Shown: positions 10,365-19,701, numbered from the stretch's first letter. The stretch is 64,000 nt of DNA from Methylobacterium sp. NMS14P (GCF_028583545.1 NZ_CP087106.1:3146501-3210500), one strand, 5' to 3'. The notes: generated by a model not told the origin, from the sequence alone. A program made the numbers and translations.

Positions 10365-10529
10365 GTCGATCCCGTCCGTATCTGGTGCCCGGCGCCGGCC
10401 GAGCTGATGGGCGGGGTTGGACCATCCCGCAGCGCAACGCAAGATGAACGCGCGATGGCCCTGTGCGTGCGTGGCTGACGGGTTCGGCGGTCTGTCAGGC
10501 CCGCGACGTCGCGGTGCGGGCGCAGCGCC

Positions 10530-10673
10530 TCAATGCAGGATTCCGAGCCCGATCACGCCGACGACGATCAGGTAGATCGCGACGATGTAGTTTAGCAGCC
10601 GCGGCATCACCAGGATCAGGATCCCGGCCAGTATCGCGATCAGCGGCTGGAGGTTCGAGATGGTGATGGTCAC
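10530..10673 (-). CDS. DUF3096 family small membrane protein
   Basis: A 47-residue, almost entirely hydrophobic protein. A GTG start at 10673 is preceded by a perfect AGGAGG ribosome-binding site 7 nt upstream. The sequence opens VTITISNLQPLIAILAG and continues with LVMPRLLNYIVAIYLIVVGVIGL, which matches the small DUF3096 family as I know it: two short hydrophobic segments around an Arg-Leu-Leu-Asn turn. Function is unknown. It lies between the end of the puf operon (111 nt upstream) and ppdK. The family call rests on recall and was not checked by search. Confidence 0.8.
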   Translation of the reverse strand: MTITISNLQPLIAILAGILILVMPRLLNYIVAIYLIVVGVIGLGILH

Positions 10674-10747
10674 GGGCGCCTCCTGTGGGCCGAGCTTGGC
10701 CGCCGAGATCGACGTCCCTACTCAGCGGAGGTTCCCTGTAGCTTGAG

Positions 10748-10776
10748 CGGAGCGGCCGGTCGGTCCGGCCGCTCCG
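10748..10776 (-). terminator. Strong hairpin after pufC, likely puf operon terminator or mRNA 3' stabiliser
   Basis: Perfect 12-bp arms CGGAGCGGCCGG and CCGGCCGCTCCG with loop TCGGT, beginning 8 nt beyond the pufC stop. No clear U-tract follows, so it could stabilise the 3' end as much as terminate transcription. Confidence 0.6.
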
Positions 10777-10784
10777 CGCGCCGA

Positions 10785-11888
10785 TCAGGGCTTCGGCGTC
10801 GGGGTCTCGGTCCCGGGGATCGGGTCCTTGGCCTCGCCGGTCGGCAGGCTCACGGCGATCGTCGGGTGCGACAGCTCCGGATAGGGCTCGATCACGTTGG
10901 CGCCGTTGAGCGGCTTGTTGGCGCCGTTGTGGCAGGTGGCGCAGTTGATCTTCGGCGCGTCGCCCAGGATCCCGAGTCGGTTGCGCGGGAACGTCGAGGT
11001 CAGCGGTTCTAGGTAGTCCTGGTTGAGGTCACGCACCATGCGGATGCCGTACCAGGCATGGACCCGGTTGGGCGTGCTGGTGTCCCACTGCGCCACCGAG
11101 CGGGTGTTGTGGCAGAAGGTGCAGTTCACCCCGAGCGACTGCGACATGCTGATCATGATCGCGAAGGTCTTCTCCGCGTCCTGGATCGGCTTGCCCTTCG
11201 TCTCGGGTAGCGCCGTGGTGGCGTTGACCCGGACCGCGTCCTCCGACGTCTCCTTGTGCTGGTAGAAGGCCTGATAGACGTCGTACGGCAGCGACGTGTT
11301 GCCGACTTCCGCGGAGGCCAAGTTCTGGCTGTTGTTGCGCGGGATGAAGCGCCCCGCCCCCTGAACCGGATGGTCGAACCAGATATTGGCCGGAACCGGG
11401 TTGCCGCGGTGGCAGGTGTAGCAGGTCACGCCCGCCTGATGGACGTGATTCTCCTTCCACGTGGAGTTGATGTACTGCGTCATCTGGATCATCCGGCGGG
11501 CGACGCGCTTCTGGTAGAGCTCGTCGGACGCCATGTTCTCGGTGCTGTGGCAGTACGTGCAGCCCTGCTGCGGCGCGACCCACTCGGTGATCGACACCAT
11601 CAGACGGTTGAACTGCTCGGCCGAGAGATCGCCCAGGACTTGGACATTCTGATAGACGGCCGAGGCCTTGTCGCCGCCCGCATCGGCCGGATCGGCCGGC
11701 GCGGGCGCCCTGTTGGCGTCCGACAGCGCCTCGTTGCCGGCTCTGGTGCGGATCAGGTCCATGCCCGTCCCGCGGAAGCCGGTCTGCTTGTTCGCCATCG
11801 GCGGATGGGTCCAGCCGGCGCCGCCGAACATCGCGATGGTGAGGAAGAGGGCCAGCGCCCCGCCGGCTACCGCCAGAATCGTCTTCAT
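10785..11888 (-). CDS. pufC: Photosynthetic reaction centre tetraheme cytochrome c subunit
   Basis: Periplasmic electron donor that re-reduces the photo-oxidised special pair. The 367-residue product carries four CxxCH heme motifs: CTYCH at 110-114, CYTCH at 156-160, CTFCH at 256-260 and CATCH at 316-320. An N-terminal hydrophobic segment (about residues 3-22) would anchor it. No Cys occurs before residue 110, so the lipobox used for lipid anchoring in Blastochloris-type PufC is absent and the uncleaved helix probably serves instead. A Pro/Ala-rich tail ends the protein. It is the last gene of the puf operon, 10 nt after pufM, and is followed by a strong hairpin. Confidence 0.96.
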   Translation of the reverse strand: MKTILAVAGGALALFLTIAMFGGAGWTHPPMANKQTGFRGTGMDLIRTRAGNEALSDANRAPAPADPADAGGDKASAVYQNVQVLGDLSAEQFNRLMVSITEWVAPQQGCTYCHSTENMASDELYQKRVARRMIQMTQYINSTWKENHVHQAGVTCYTCHRGNPVPANIWFDHPVQGAGRFIPRNNSQNLASAEVGNTSLPYDVYQAFYQHKETSEDAVRVNATTALPETKGKPIQDAEKTFAIMISMSQSLGVNCTFCHNTRSVAQWDTSTPNRVHAWYGIRMVRDLNQDYLEPLTSTFPRNRLGILGDAPKINCATCHNGANKPLNGANVIEPYPELSHPTIAVSLPTGEAKDPIPGTETPTPKP

Positions 11889-11898
11889 GACGGCCTCC

Positions 11899-12879
11899 TC
11901 ACGGCTTCATGCCGGGTGCGAGATGGGCGGGATCCACGATCGGGCCGTAGACCTGCGGGTACGAGGGCGCGACGCCGTGCTTGACTGCCCAGAGGTACCA
12001 GTTGTCGACCACGGTCCCGGTGAGCAGGATGCCGATTCCGCCGGTGAGCGTGGTCAGCACCGCGAACCACCACGCCCAGCGGTGCACCGACTCCATCGTG
12101 GCGTTAAAGCCCATGGTCCAGCGCCAGAACAGGGCGGCGCGCTCGGTGGCCGTACCGCGGTCGACGATCTGGTCGATCTCGCGCTCCGCGCCGTAGCGCG
12201 AGCAGGCCAGGATCGTGCCCCCGTGCATCGCGAACAGCAGCGTCGATCCGTAGAGGAACGTGATCGAGAGCATGTGGAACGGGTTGTAGAAGAGGTTCCC
12301 GTAGCGGAGCGAGAAGGCCGCGGTCCAGTCGAGGTGCGGGAAGATGCCGAACGGTACGGCCTCCGACCACGAGCCCATCAGCACCGGACGGATGAAGCCG
12401 AGGACGAGGTAGAGCCAGATCGCCGACGCGAAGGCCCACGGCACGTGGAGGCCGAGGCCGAGCGCCCGCGCGCGCCTGTAGAGGTGGACCCACCAGAGCA
12501 GGATCGAGGCGGTCAGGAAGAAGCCGGCGATCAGCCACCAGCCGCCCTCATTGAGGGGCGGGAGGACTTTGAGTCCGTATTTCGGGAGCGGCGGCTCCAG
12601 GGCGAGCCACGGCAATTGCCGGACGAACTGGACCGGGTCCCAGTTCACCGAGGCCCACATGTTGAGCCCGATGATCTCGAAGGCGATGACACCGCAGGTG
12701 ATCGACAGGGCCGCGATGTAGCCGATGTAGATTGGCCCGACCTGACTGTTGCCGATCAGCCCGAACAGGTAGCTGTTGAACGGCTTGCCGACCCGCTCGT
12801 CGACCGCCACCGGGACGCCCTGATCCGGCACGAGCGGGCGCACCTGAACCTGCGTGAAGATGTTCTGGTAATAGGCCAT
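11899..12879 (-). CDS. pufM: Photosynthetic reaction centre M subunit
   Basis: Inner-membrane core subunit that with PufL binds the special-pair bacteriochlorophylls, bacteriopheophytins, quinones and the non-heme iron. The 326-residue product begins [14 protein letters not shown], as is typical, after a GGGAGG ribosome-binding site. Five membrane helices are visible. Ligand-region signatures include [14 protein letters not shown] with the special-pair His, and FAMHGGTIL plus [17 protein letters not shown] towards the iron and quinone site. Length is normal for PufM. It is co-transcribed with pufL (78 nt upstream) and pufC. Confidence 0.97.
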   Translation of the reverse strand: MAYYQNIFTQVQVRPLVPDQGVPVAVDERVGKPFNSYLFGLIGNSQVGPIYIGYIAALSITCGVIAFEIIGLNMWASVNWDPVQFVRQLPWLALEPPLPKYGLKVLPPLNEGGWWLIAGFFLTASILLWWVHLYRRARALGLGLHVPWAFASAIWLYLVLGFIRPVLMGSWSEAVPFGIFPHLDWTAAFSLRYGNLFYNPFHMLSITFLYGSTLLFAMHGGTILACSRYGAEREIDQIVDRGTATERAALFWRWTMGFNATMESVHRWAWWFAVLTTLTGGIGILLTGTVVDNWYLWAVKHGVAPSYPQVYGPIVDPAHLAPGMKP

Positions 12880-12957
12880 GGCCTGCCCTCCCCCGGAGTG
12901 CCGCGCTGGGCGGCGGCGACCCGCGTTAGTCCCCTCGTTCCGTTCGCGTCCGACCCG

Positions 12958-13782
12958 TCATCGCCAGACCGGCAGGTTGAGCCACCAGCCCCACCATTGC
13001 GGCCAGCCCTGCGTCCAGAACGGCCCGCTGATGACGATGCAGACCGCGCTCCAGAACCCCGCCGACAGGGCCAGGAACAGGCCGAGACGGTGGATGCCGA
13101 GCGTACCGATCGAGTAGCCGATCGTGTCGCGGAAGAAGGTGTCCTCGTGCTCGGGCGTCTTGACGGTCTCGCCCTTCTTCGGGTTGGTCGCCGACAGGAT
13201 CAGGCCGCCGTGCATCGCCAGGGCCAGCGTCGTCGTGAAGAAGAACGTCACGGCCAGCATGTGCGCGGGGTTATAGTGGAAGTGTAGATACTGGTATCCG
13301 GTGTTGGACACCCAATCGAGGTGGCTGAGAATGCCGTACGGGAAGCCGTAGCCCCAGGCGCCCATCAGCAGTGGCCGGATCACCACGAGGGTGAAGTAGG
13401 CGAAGATCGCCATCCCGAAAGCCGCGGGCACGTGGTAGCCGATGCCGAGCTTGCGACAGATCTCGACCTCGCGCAGCGCCCAGGACACGAACGAGCCGAG
13501 CGCGCACATGGTGATGATCTGCCAGAGGCCGCCTTCCTTCAGCGGCGCGAGCCTCAGGCCGTAGCTGATATCCGGCGGCGCGATGTTGATCTGCCAGATG
13601 TTCCAGGTCGGCCCGATCGCCGCGCCGTAGATGACGAGCGCGGTGCCCAGGACCGTGAAGAACATGCCGACCACGCCGAAGAAGCCGACGAAGAACGGGC
13701 CGACCCAGAAGTCGAACAGGTCGCCTCCGAGCAAGGTGCCGCCGCGGACCCTGTATTTGCGCTCGAAGCTCAGCATCGCCAT
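12958..13782 (-). CDS. pufL: Photosynthetic reaction centre L subunit
   Basis: Inner-membrane partner of PufM in the type-II reaction centre. The 274-residue protein begins [32 protein letters not shown] sequence. It carries [21 protein letters not shown] with the special-pair and accessory chlorophyll His residues, FAMHGG-type [12 protein letters not shown], and the iron-ligand region near [19 protein letters not shown]. It ends [14 protein letters not shown], as usual. A GAGGAG ribosome-binding site lies 8 nt before the ATG. A hairpin in the pufA-pufL gap probably sets the pufBA:pufLM transcript ratio, as established in Rhodobacter. Confidence 0.97.
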   Translation of the reverse strand: MAMLSFERKYRVRGGTLLGGDLFDFWVGPFFVGFFGVVGMFFTVLGTALVIYGAAIGPTWNIWQINIAPPDISYGLRLAPLKEGGLWQIITMCALGSFVSWALREVEICRKLGIGYHVPAAFGMAIFAYFTLVVIRPLLMGAWGYGFPYGILSHLDWVSNTGYQYLHFHYNPAHMLAVTFFFTTTLALAMHGGLILSATNPKKGETVKTPEHEDTFFRDTIGYSIGTLGIHRLGLFLALSAGFWSAVCIVISGPFWTQGWPQWWGWWLNLPVWR

Positions 13783-13825
13783 GGCGGCTGCTCCTCAGTC
13801 AGGCCGGAGAAGAGGAAGGAAGGGT

Positions 13826-13851
13826 GACCGCGGCCCTCGCGCGCCGCGGTC
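13826..13851 (-). promoter_or_regulatory. Intercistronic hairpin between pufA and pufL
   Basis: Arms GACCGCGG and CCGCGGTC (8 bp, perfect) with a 10-nt loop fall in the 80-nt pufA-pufL gap. In Rhodobacter such hairpins protect the pufBA message from 3' decay and raise LH1 over reaction-centre synthesis. The same role is inferred here from position only. Confidence 0.6.
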
Positions 13852-13862
13852 CGGACCGGCGG

Positions 13863-14054
13863 TCAGGCCGGCATCTGCGGCAGCGCGAGCGTGATGGTAT
13901 TCTCGGCCGCCTTGTTGTTTCTCGGGCCGTCCAGCCAGTTGAACCGGTCGGTCGAGAGCAGGATGAAGTGGATCAGCAGCGCGAGGATGAAGAGGAAGGT
14001 GAACAGAGCCACCAGCGTGCGCCGCGGATCGAAGAGCAACCAAACCTTGTGCAT
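13863..14054 (-). CDS. pufA: Light-harvesting 1 alpha polypeptide
   Basis: A 63-residue antenna peptide that surrounds the reaction centre. It begins [20 protein letters not shown], the LH1-alpha hallmark. A single membrane helix contains the bacteriochlorophyll-ligating His29 ([10 protein letters not shown]) and is followed by a WLDG element. The C-terminal tail ([20 protein letters not shown]) is periplasmic. A perfect AGGAGG ribosome-binding site precedes the ATG. It lies 10 nt downstream of pufB, so the two are expressed in equal amounts. Confidence 0.96.
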   Translation of the reverse strand: MHKVWLLFDPRRTLVALFTFLFILALLIHFILLSTDRFNWLDGPRNNKAAENTITLALPQMPA

Positions 14055-14064
14055 CCGATCCTCC

Positions 14065-14301
14065 TCAGCCGATCATCGTGACGAGGGCGTGGGCCGCATC
14101 GCGAACGCCCTCGAGAGAGGCGTAGCCCTGCGGTCCGGGGAGCCACGGACGCCACAGCCAGACGAGGATGTGGGCGACCACGGCGATCGCCGTGAAGATG
14201 AGGAAGCTCGTCAGGAAGATCGCGTGGAACTCCTTGGCTTCCGGTTCCGTCAGCCCGGACAGGCTGCTCGGTCTTTCTGTTGTGACGGGTCCACTCGCCA
14301 T
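14065..14301 (-). CDS. pufB: Light-harvesting 1 beta polypeptide
   Basis: Antenna partner of PufA, 78 residues. The core [20 protein letters not shown] matches LH1-beta proteins, with His26 and the bacteriochlorophyll-binding His44 ([16 protein letters not shown]). One membrane helix is present. The C-terminus continues about 20 residues beyond the usual LH1-beta end ([21 protein letters not shown]), a mild lengthening of the periplasmic tail. GGAGG precedes the ATG. Confidence 0.95.
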   Translation of the reverse strand: MASGPVTTERPSSLSGLTEPEAKEFHAIFLTSFLIFTAIAVVAHILVWLWRPWLPGPQGYASLEGVRDAAHALVTMIG

Positions 14302-14324
14302 CGTTCAGACCTCCGTGTGTTGGC

Positions 14325-14344
14325 CGCGCCTCTGACGAGGCGCG
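14325..14344 (-). promoter_or_regulatory. Hairpin in the pufQ-pufB leader
   Basis: Perfect 8-bp arms CGCGCCTC and GAGGCGCG with loop TGAC lie in the 127-nt gap before pufB. A 5' stem-loop here could shield pufBA mRNA from RNase E-type cleavage or mark a processing site. The role is inferred. Confidence 0.45.
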
Positions 14345-14428
14345 ACGGGTACAGCCACGATGCCTTGCGGCGGTCGCAGCCCAACTTCCCCCGCGTGACC
14401 GGACGGAAGCATCTCGCTCAGGGGCGTT

Positions 14429-14650
14429 TCAGCCCATGAAGGCGAAGGGGATCGCCTGAACCGCCATGGCGCGGGCCTCGCCGAAGACCGAGCGGCGCGC
14501 CGGCGTCAGGCCCGGGCGGGCCGTCTCGCGGCTCGGCCGAAACCGGTTCAGCGCCGCGGCGGCGAGGAAGAACGGGTAGGTCGCCGCCAGGATCAGCCGG
14601 AACTGAAACGCTTCCTGGTGCTGGCGGCCGGTCGGGACCATCGTTCGCAT
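14429..14650 (-). CDS. pufQ: PufQ-like bacteriochlorophyll-related membrane protein
   Basis: A 73-residue protein between bchZ and pufB, the position held by pufQ in Rhodobacter. It has one membrane span (RLILAATYPFFLAAAALNRF) preceded by a short polar N-terminus. The C-terminal GEARAMAVQAIPFAFMG resembles in placement the ARAEAARIT-P ending of PufQ. AGGAG lies 8 nt before the ATG at 14650. PufQ is known to promote bacteriochlorophyll formation, perhaps as an intermediate carrier. Identification rests on synteny, length and topology; sequence identity to Rhodobacter PufQ is low by eye. Confidence 0.68.
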   Translation of the reverse strand: MRTMVPTGRQHQEAFQFRLILAATYPFFLAAAALNRFRPSRETARPGLTPARRSVFGEARAMAVQAIPFAFMG

Positions 14651-14685
14651 CGTCAGGTCTCCTCTGGGTGAAACGGAAAGGCGGC

Positions 14686-16152
14686 TCATGCCGGGACACC
14701 CGCCGCGAGGGCGGCCCGGGCCCGCGCCACGTGGGCGGGCGCCACGGCGGCGGCCTCGGTGTCCCGGGCAGCCCGCTCGGCGGCGTCGCGCAGGCGCTTG
14801 GCGGCGGAGATGCGGGCGAGCACCGGCTGGGCCTCGACCAGGGCGTCGAGCGCCTGCCGGGCGGCCTCGTCCCACGGCAGCTCGGCGTGGCGCCGGGCCG
14901 GTGTCGCCTCGACCTTGTCCATGTCGCGGGCGAGCGGCAGGATGTGGAAGAGGGTGTCGAACAGGGCGTTGCAGACCTCCTGGACCAGGTAGGTCGCCCC
15001 GGCGTAGCCCATGAAGGGCGTGCCGGTGTGCCGCCGGATGATGGCGCCGGGGAACGAGGCCGGGACGTAGGCTGCCCGGGCTCCGGTCTCGGCGAGGTAC
15101 ATGCGCTCGTTGAACGAACCGAACAGCACCAGCGGCGGCTTGGCCGCGATGGCGGCGCGGACGGCCACATTGTCGGGCTTCAGACCGGCCGAGCGCCCGA
15201 AGGCGAAGTGGCAGGGCAGGCCCATCTCGTCTTCGAGGAAGTGGCGCACGCCGCGCGCGTAGGTCTCGGTGGCGACGATGCCGAAGCTCGCGGTGCCGAA
15301 GAAGTCCTGGGTCACCGAGCGCCAGAGATCCCAGACCGGCTTGATGGTCGTGTGCCGCTCCCGCTCGATGAACGGCTCGGGATCGAGGCCCAGGATCGCG
15401 CCGAGCGAGCGCAGGAACTTGGTCGTCGACAGGATGCCGATCGGCGCCTGGAGGTAGGGCCGCTCGAGATCCTCGCAGAGCAGGCGGCCGAACTCCCGGT
15501 AGAGGCAGACATTGGCGTCGGCGTTGACCAGCTTCGGCACGTCGGCGAGGTGCGCGCCGAGCGGGAAGGTGAGGTTCACCTCGGCGCCGATGCCCTCGAC
15601 CAGCCGGCGGATCTCGGCGAGGTCGGACGGCATGTTGAAGGTGCCGTAGGCCGGGCCGATCAGGTTCACCCGCGGCTTCTCGCCGGGCTTCTTCTCGGGC
15701 CGGGCCGGGATGCCCTTCTTGGCGAACTTCTTCGCCCCGTATTCCTGCCAGAGCCAGCGCATCGCCCGGTCGGCGGCCTGCCACTGGTCCTCGTCGATGG
15801 TGCGCGGCAGGAAGCGCTGGAGGCCGGTGCCCTCGGGGGTCACGCCGCCGCCGATCATCTCGGCGATGGAGCCGGTGACCACCACGCTGGGCTGGCCCGG
15901 ATCGAGGGTGGCGTGGGCGCGCTTCATCGCGCCCTCGGTCCCGTGCCGGCCGAGTTCCTCCTCGGCGAGCCCGGTCACCACGATAGGCAATTCGTGCGGC
16001 GGCAGCGCGTCGGTGTAATGCAGGACTGAGGTGACCGGCAGGTTCTCGCAGCCGACGGGACCGTCGATGACGACTTGCAGGCCCTTGATCGCCGTGAAGA
16101 CGTAGACCGCGCCCCAGTAGCCGCCGGCCCTGTCGTGATCGAGGATGAGCAT
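14686..16152 (-). CDS. bchZ: Chlorophyllide a reductase subunit Z
   Basis: Catalytic-component subunit of the nitrogenase-like chlorophyllide a oxidoreductase, which reduces ring B of chlorin to bacteriochlorin. The 488-residue product starts [19 protein letters not shown], as usual, with the early cluster-ligand motif [21 protein letters not shown] (Cys35). [12 protein letters not shown] and [12 protein letters not shown] are typical. Its ATG overlaps the bchY stop by one base (TGATG), indicating coupling. The C-terminal helical tail matches the BchZ extension. It needs BchX and BchY, both immediately upstream. Confidence 0.95.
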   Translation of the reverse strand: MLILDHDRAGGYWGAVYVFTAIKGLQVVIDGPVGCENLPVTSVLHYTDALPPHELPIVVTGLAEEELGRHGTEGAMKRAHATLDPGQPSVVVTGSIAEMIGGGVTPEGTGLQRFLPRTIDEDQWQAADRAMRWLWQEYGAKKFAKKGIPARPEKKPGEKPRVNLIGPAYGTFNMPSDLAEIRRLVEGIGAEVNLTFPLGAHLADVPKLVNADANVCLYREFGRLLCEDLERPYLQAPIGILSTTKFLRSLGAILGLDPEPFIERERHTTIKPVWDLWRSVTQDFFGTASFGIVATETYARGVRHFLEDEMGLPCHFAFGRSAGLKPDNVAVRAAIAAKPPLVLFGSFNERMYLAETGARAAYVPASFPGAIIRRHTGTPFMGYAGATYLVQEVCNALFDTLFHILPLARDMDKVEATPARRHAELPWDEAARQALDALVEAQPVLARISAAKRLRDAAERAARDTEAAAVAPAHVARARAALAAGVPA

Positions 16153-17681
16153 CAGGCCATCTCCCCGATCGGCTTCTTCGGACCCTCGATCTTCGGTCCC
16201 TGGCGCTTCTGCGGCACCTCCTGCCAGACGCCAGCGGCGTGGCCGGTGCCGACGCCCTCGAAGAAGTCGCGCATGGCGTCGAAGCGCGCCCTGTTCCCGA
16301 GGGCGGCGTTGATCACCGTGGCGAGCGACCCGGCGCCGGCCGCACCCATCAGCGGCCGGGCCGAGATCAGGTTGGTGAAGTAGAGCGCCGGGGTGCCGCG
16401 CTCCTTGGCCCGCTGCACGACCGGGGTCGTGCCGATGGCGAGGTCGGGCTTCAGCGTGTCGAGGGCGTAGAGATCGTCCTCGAGCGAGGCCCGGTAATGC
16501 ACCTGCGTGCCGCGGGCCTCCAGCCAGTCGCGGTCCGACTCGGACCAGGGCGTCCGCGGGCACGCCGTGCCGACGTACGGAACCTCGGCGCCGCTCTCGA
16601 CGAGGAGGCGGGCCACCAGCAGCTCCGACCCCTCGTAGCCCGAGAGCGTGATCCGTCCCTTGATCGGCATTGCGCCGAGCGCCCCGCGAATGCCGGGCAG
16701 GATCTTGTTCTTGGCCGCCTCGACGGTGGCCCGCGCCACCCCGCAGGCCGCGCCGATCCGGTCGAGCCAGTCGGCGGTGCCGTCGACGCCCACGGGCGCC
16801 GAGCCGACGACCGGGCGGCCCGCCGCCTCGAACTCGCGGATCGAGGCCGTGTAGAACGGGTGGATCGCCGCCACCGCGGCGCAGTCGAGGGCGGCGTAGA
16901 GCTCGCGCCACTCGCGGGTCGGCACCACCGGGCCGGCGGCCAGCCCCAGCGGCTCCAGGAGCGAGCCGATCACCACCGGGTCGGCCGGAAACACCTCGCC
17001 GAGGAGCGCCACGCTCGGGCGCTCGGAACGTCCACCGCGCGGCGCCGCAACCGGGCCCTGCTCGGCTTCCGAGCGCGCGACCTTCAGCATCGCGCCGGCC
17101 AGGACGTCCTTGGCCTCGGCATGGGTCGGCACGCCGAAGCCCGGCACGTCGATGCCGATCACCCGGACGCCGTCGATCTCCTTCGGCAGCAGCCGGAGCG
17201 GCACGCCGGAGGCGGTCGGGACGCAGAGGTTGATGACCACGACGGCGTCGTAATCGTCGGGCTTCGCGGTGGCGTGGACCGCCTCGCGGATGTCCTCGAA
17301 CAGCTTGCCGGTGACGAGAGTCTCGGAGTTGAACGGCACGTAGCCGACGCTGCGCCGCGCCCCGTAGAAGTGCGACGTGAAGGTCAGGCCGTACACGCAG
17401 CAGGCCGAACCCGACAGGATCGTCGCCGTGCGCCGCATGCGCAGGCCGACGCGCAGCGAGCCGAAGGCCGGGCACATGCTCTGCGGCTGGTCGTGCGGTC
17501 CCTGCGGATAGTCGCTGCGGAGCTGCGCCAGGGTCTCCGACATGCCGGCGGCCTCAGCGGCCGCCACCATCGCGTCCTTGCCTGCGTGGCAGCCCAGGCC
17601 GTCGCTCTGCGCGGCGGCGAAGTCGACGTTGGCCGGCGCCTTGCGGGCCCGCAGATCGGCGATGTCGAGGGAGACGGCCAT
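16152..17681 (-). CDS. bchY: Chlorophyllide a reductase subunit Y
   Basis: Partner of BchZ in the MoFe-like component, 509 residues from ATG 17681 ([10 protein letters not shown]). An upstream in-frame start would run into bchX and was rejected. Conserved cysteines for the interface cluster lie at GLGCHAG (Cys31), QSMCPAFG (Cys70) and [10 protein letters not shown] (Cys94/95). The GAGGT before the start is embedded in the end of bchX, 5 nt away. It is followed by bchZ with a one-base overlap. Confidence 0.95.
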   Translation of the reverse strand: MAVSLDIADLRARKAPANVDFAAAQSDGLGCHAGKDAMVAAAEAAGMSETLAQLRSDYPQGPHDQPQSMCPAFGSLRVGLRMRRTATILSGSACCVYGLTFTSHFYGARRSVGYVPFNSETLVTGKLFEDIREAVHATAKPDDYDAVVVINLCVPTASGVPLRLLPKEIDGVRVIGIDVPGFGVPTHAEAKDVLAGAMLKVARSEAEQGPVAAPRGGRSERPSVALLGEVFPADPVVIGSLLEPLGLAAGPVVPTREWRELYAALDCAAVAAIHPFYTASIREFEAAGRPVVGSAPVGVDGTADWLDRIGAACGVARATVEAAKNKILPGIRGALGAMPIKGRITLSGYEGSELLVARLLVESGAEVPYVGTACPRTPWSESDRDWLEARGTQVHYRASLEDDLYALDTLKPDLAIGTTPVVQRAKERGTPALYFTNLISARPLMGAAGAGSLATVINAALGNRARFDAMRDFFEGVGTGHAAGVWQEVPQKRQGPKIEGPKKPIGEMA

Positions 17682-17686
17682 GCGCG

Positions 17687-18691
17687 TCAGACCTCGTCGT
17701 ACATGACTTCGAGGGACGGCTTGGTCACGTGGGCGACGCCGCACATGTCCTCGTGGGTCGCGGGGACCAGGACCACGTCGCGGCCCGTGGTCTCGCTGGA
17801 GAACAGGCCGAGCAGCCCGTCCTGCGAGAGCGGCGTCGGGCGGTGCGGCGCGGCCTCGGCGACGTTCGCGGCGAGTTCCGCGAACAGGGTGCCCCAGCGC
17901 CCCTCCGGCTTGCCGATGATCTCGTAATTGGCGCTCTTGCGGCGGATGTCCTCGTCGGCCGGGATCGAGGCCAGGACCGGGATGCCGGCGGCCTCCGCGA
18001 AGGCCTGCGCCTCGCCGGTGCCGTCATCCTTGTTGATCACGAGGCCGCCGACGCCGACATTGCCGCCGAGCTTGCGGAAATACTCCACCGCGGAGCAGAC
18101 GTTGTTGGCGACGTAGAGCGACTGCAGGTCGTTCGAGCCGACGACGATGACCTTCTGGCACATGTCCCGGGCGATCGGCAGGCCGAAGCCGCCGCAGACC
18201 ACGTCGCCCAGGAAGTCGAGCAGGACGAAGTCGAAGCCCCACTCGTGGAACCCGAGCTTCTCGAGTAGCTCGAAGCCGTGGATGATGCCGCGTCCGCCGC
18301 AGCCGCGCCCGACCTCCGGCCCGCCGAGCTCCATGGCGTAGACGCCGTCGCGCTTGAAGCAGACGTCGCCGATGGCGACCGCCTCGCCGGCGAGCTTCTT
18401 CTTGGTCGAGGTCTCGATGATCGTCGGGCAGGCCTTGCCGCCGAAGAGGAGCGAGGTCGTGTCGCTCTTCGGGTCGCAGCCGATCAGCAGGACCTTCTTG
18501 CCCTGCTGGGCCATCATGTAGCTGAGATTGGCGAGCGTGAACGACTTGCCGATGCCGCCCTTGCCGTAGATCGCGATGATCTGCGTCTCCTTCTTCGCCG
18601 GCGCGGTGGCGACCGCATCGGGTTCGATCGCGGCCTCGGCGCGGAGCTGGGTCGCTTGGGACAGGGCGGCCTTGTTGAGCTGAACGTTCAC
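17687..18691 (-). CDS. bchX: Chlorophyllide a reductase iron protein subunit X
   Basis: NifH-like ATP-dependent reductase that feeds electrons to BchYZ. The 334-residue protein starts with GTG, which overlaps the bchC stop as GTGA. Walker A is GKGGIGKS at 43-50 in IYGKGGIGKSFTLANLS. The shared [4Fe-4S] cluster ligands are Cys131 (GRGCGGRG) and Cys166 (DVVCGGFG). The roughly 35-residue N-terminal extension before the P-loop is typical of BchX rather than BchL. Confidence 0.96.
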   Translation of the reverse strand: MNVQLNKAALSQATQLRAEAAIEPDAVATAPAKKETQIIAIYGKGGIGKSFTLANLSYMMAQQGKKVLLIGCDPKSDTTSLLFGGKACPTIIETSTKKKLAGEAVAIGDVCFKRDGVYAMELGGPEVGRGCGGRGIIHGFELLEKLGFHEWGFDFVLLDFLGDVVCGGFGLPIARDMCQKVIVVGSNDLQSLYVANNVCSAVEYFRKLGGNVGVGGLVINKDDGTGEAQAFAEAAGIPVLASIPADEDIRRKSANYEIIGKPEGRWGTLFAELAANVAEAAPHRPTPLSQDGLLGLFSSETTGRDVVLVPATHEDMCGVAHVTKPSLEVMYDEV

Positions 18692-19626
18692 GCGGCGTCC
18701 CTCCAGTCGAGGATCATCTTCAGGCAGCCCGGATCCGCGAACGCGGTGCGGTAGGCGTACTGGGCCTGTGCCGCCGGGGCACGGTGGGTAATCAGCCCAT
18801 CGAGCGAGAGCCGGCCGCTGTCGATCAGACGCGTCACCGCCGCCGTGTCCTCGGGCCGGAACTCTGCGGAGATCCGGATCCGGGCCTCACGCATGAAGGC
18901 GGGCGGGAAGGCGAAGCTGAGGGGCGCCTCGTAGAACCCGGCGAGGACGATCTCGCCCCCCGGTGCCATTCGGGCGATCAGCTCGTCGAGGCCGGCGGCG
19001 TTCCCGCTGACATCCGTGATCGTCGCGTAGTCGCGACGCGGATCCGCGTCGGGCGCGACGACCGTGTAGCCGTGGTCGCCCGCGGCGCGGACGGGATCCG
19101 TCTCCCAGACGGTGGGTGCGGCGCCCGCCGCCAGGGTCAGCCGGGCGAGGAGGCGGCCGAGCACGCCGTGTCCGACGATGAGCGGCGTCGCGCCGGGGAC
19201 GAGGCGTCCGAGGGCGCGATGGGCCGTTGCGGCCAGAGCCAGGAGGCAGGCCTGCTCACCCAGGGCCTCGTCCACCGGCACGAGGCGCGCGGCCGGGGCG
19301 ACCAGATGGGACGCCGCACCCCCGAACAGGCCGCGGACGGAACCGAAGCAGCGGGCCCCCGGGACGTAGACGGTCTGGCCGACCCGGACCGTGGCGCCGG
19401 CATCCGCCTCCACGACGGTCCCGACGGATTCGTAGCCGGGCACCAGCGGGTACCCCATGCCGGGGAACGGCGGCATCCGCCCTGACCAGAGTAGGCGCTC
19501 GGTGCCCGTGCTGATCCCGCTCCAGGACACGGCAACGACCGCGTCCGCGTCACCGGGCGGCGTCAGTGCCAGGCGCTGAACCGAGAGGTGCTCCGGGTTT
19601 TCCAGAATGACGGCCAGAGCGTCCAT
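18688..19626 (-). CDS. bchC: Bacteriochlorophyllide a dehydrogenase (3-hydroxyethyl oxidation)
   Basis: Medium-chain dehydrogenase/reductase-type enzyme that oxidises the C3 hydroxyethyl group to acetyl in bacteriochlorophyll a synthesis. The 312-residue protein has SGISTGTERLLWSGRMPPFPGMGYPLVPGYE-type sequence characteristic of BchC. It also has a nucleotide-binding region (PLIVGHGVLGRLLARLTL) and FADPGCLKMILDW at the C-terminus. It is the first gene of the bchCXYZ-puf transcription unit. A PpsR-like palindrome and a sigma-70-like promoter lie in the 94 nt between it and crtF. Read-through from crtEF into this unit is likely, as in Rhodobacter superoperons. Confidence 0.94.
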   Translation of the reverse strand: MDALAVILENPEHLSVQRLALTPPGDADAVVAVSWSGISTGTERLLWSGRMPPFPGMGYPLVPGYESVGTVVEADAGATVRVGQTVYVPGARCFGSVRGLFGGAASHLVAPAARLVPVDEALGEQACLLALAATAHRALGRLVPGATPLIVGHGVLGRLLARLTLAAGAAPTVWETDPVRAAGDHGYTVVAPDADPRRDYATITDVSGNAAGLDELIARMAPGGEIVLAGFYEAPLSFAFPPAFMREARIRISAEFRPEDTAAVTRLIDSGRLSLDGLITHRAPAAQAQYAYRTAFADPGCLKMILDWRDAA

Positions 19627-19679
19627 GGCTGGAATCGTCCACCCTTTGCGTTGCGACTCTCTCTGGTGCGAAGCCGCTA

Positions 19680-19701
19680 TGTGTCATCCTAGATAGACAC
19701 A
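19680..19701. promoter_or_regulatory. PpsR/CrtJ-like operator upstream of bchC
   Basis: TGTGTC-N10-GACACA, containing TGT-N12-ACA at 19682-19699, the established consensus of the redox/light repressor PpsR (CrtJ). It overlaps the putative -10 and spacer of the bchC promoter, so binding would block polymerase. The ppsR gene is not in the window. Confidence 0.8.

Noticed and set aside
13860..14430. Search for a pufX gene in the puf operon
   Set aside because: No additional small membrane frame occurs after pufM or pufC; the operon ends in pufC and a hairpin, as in PufC-containing species.
14686..17475. Apparent bchY-bchZ fusion frame of 929 codons
   Set aside because: The upstream part is an out-of-frame reading of bchY. 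The TGATG junction at 16150-16154 shows two separate coupled genes.
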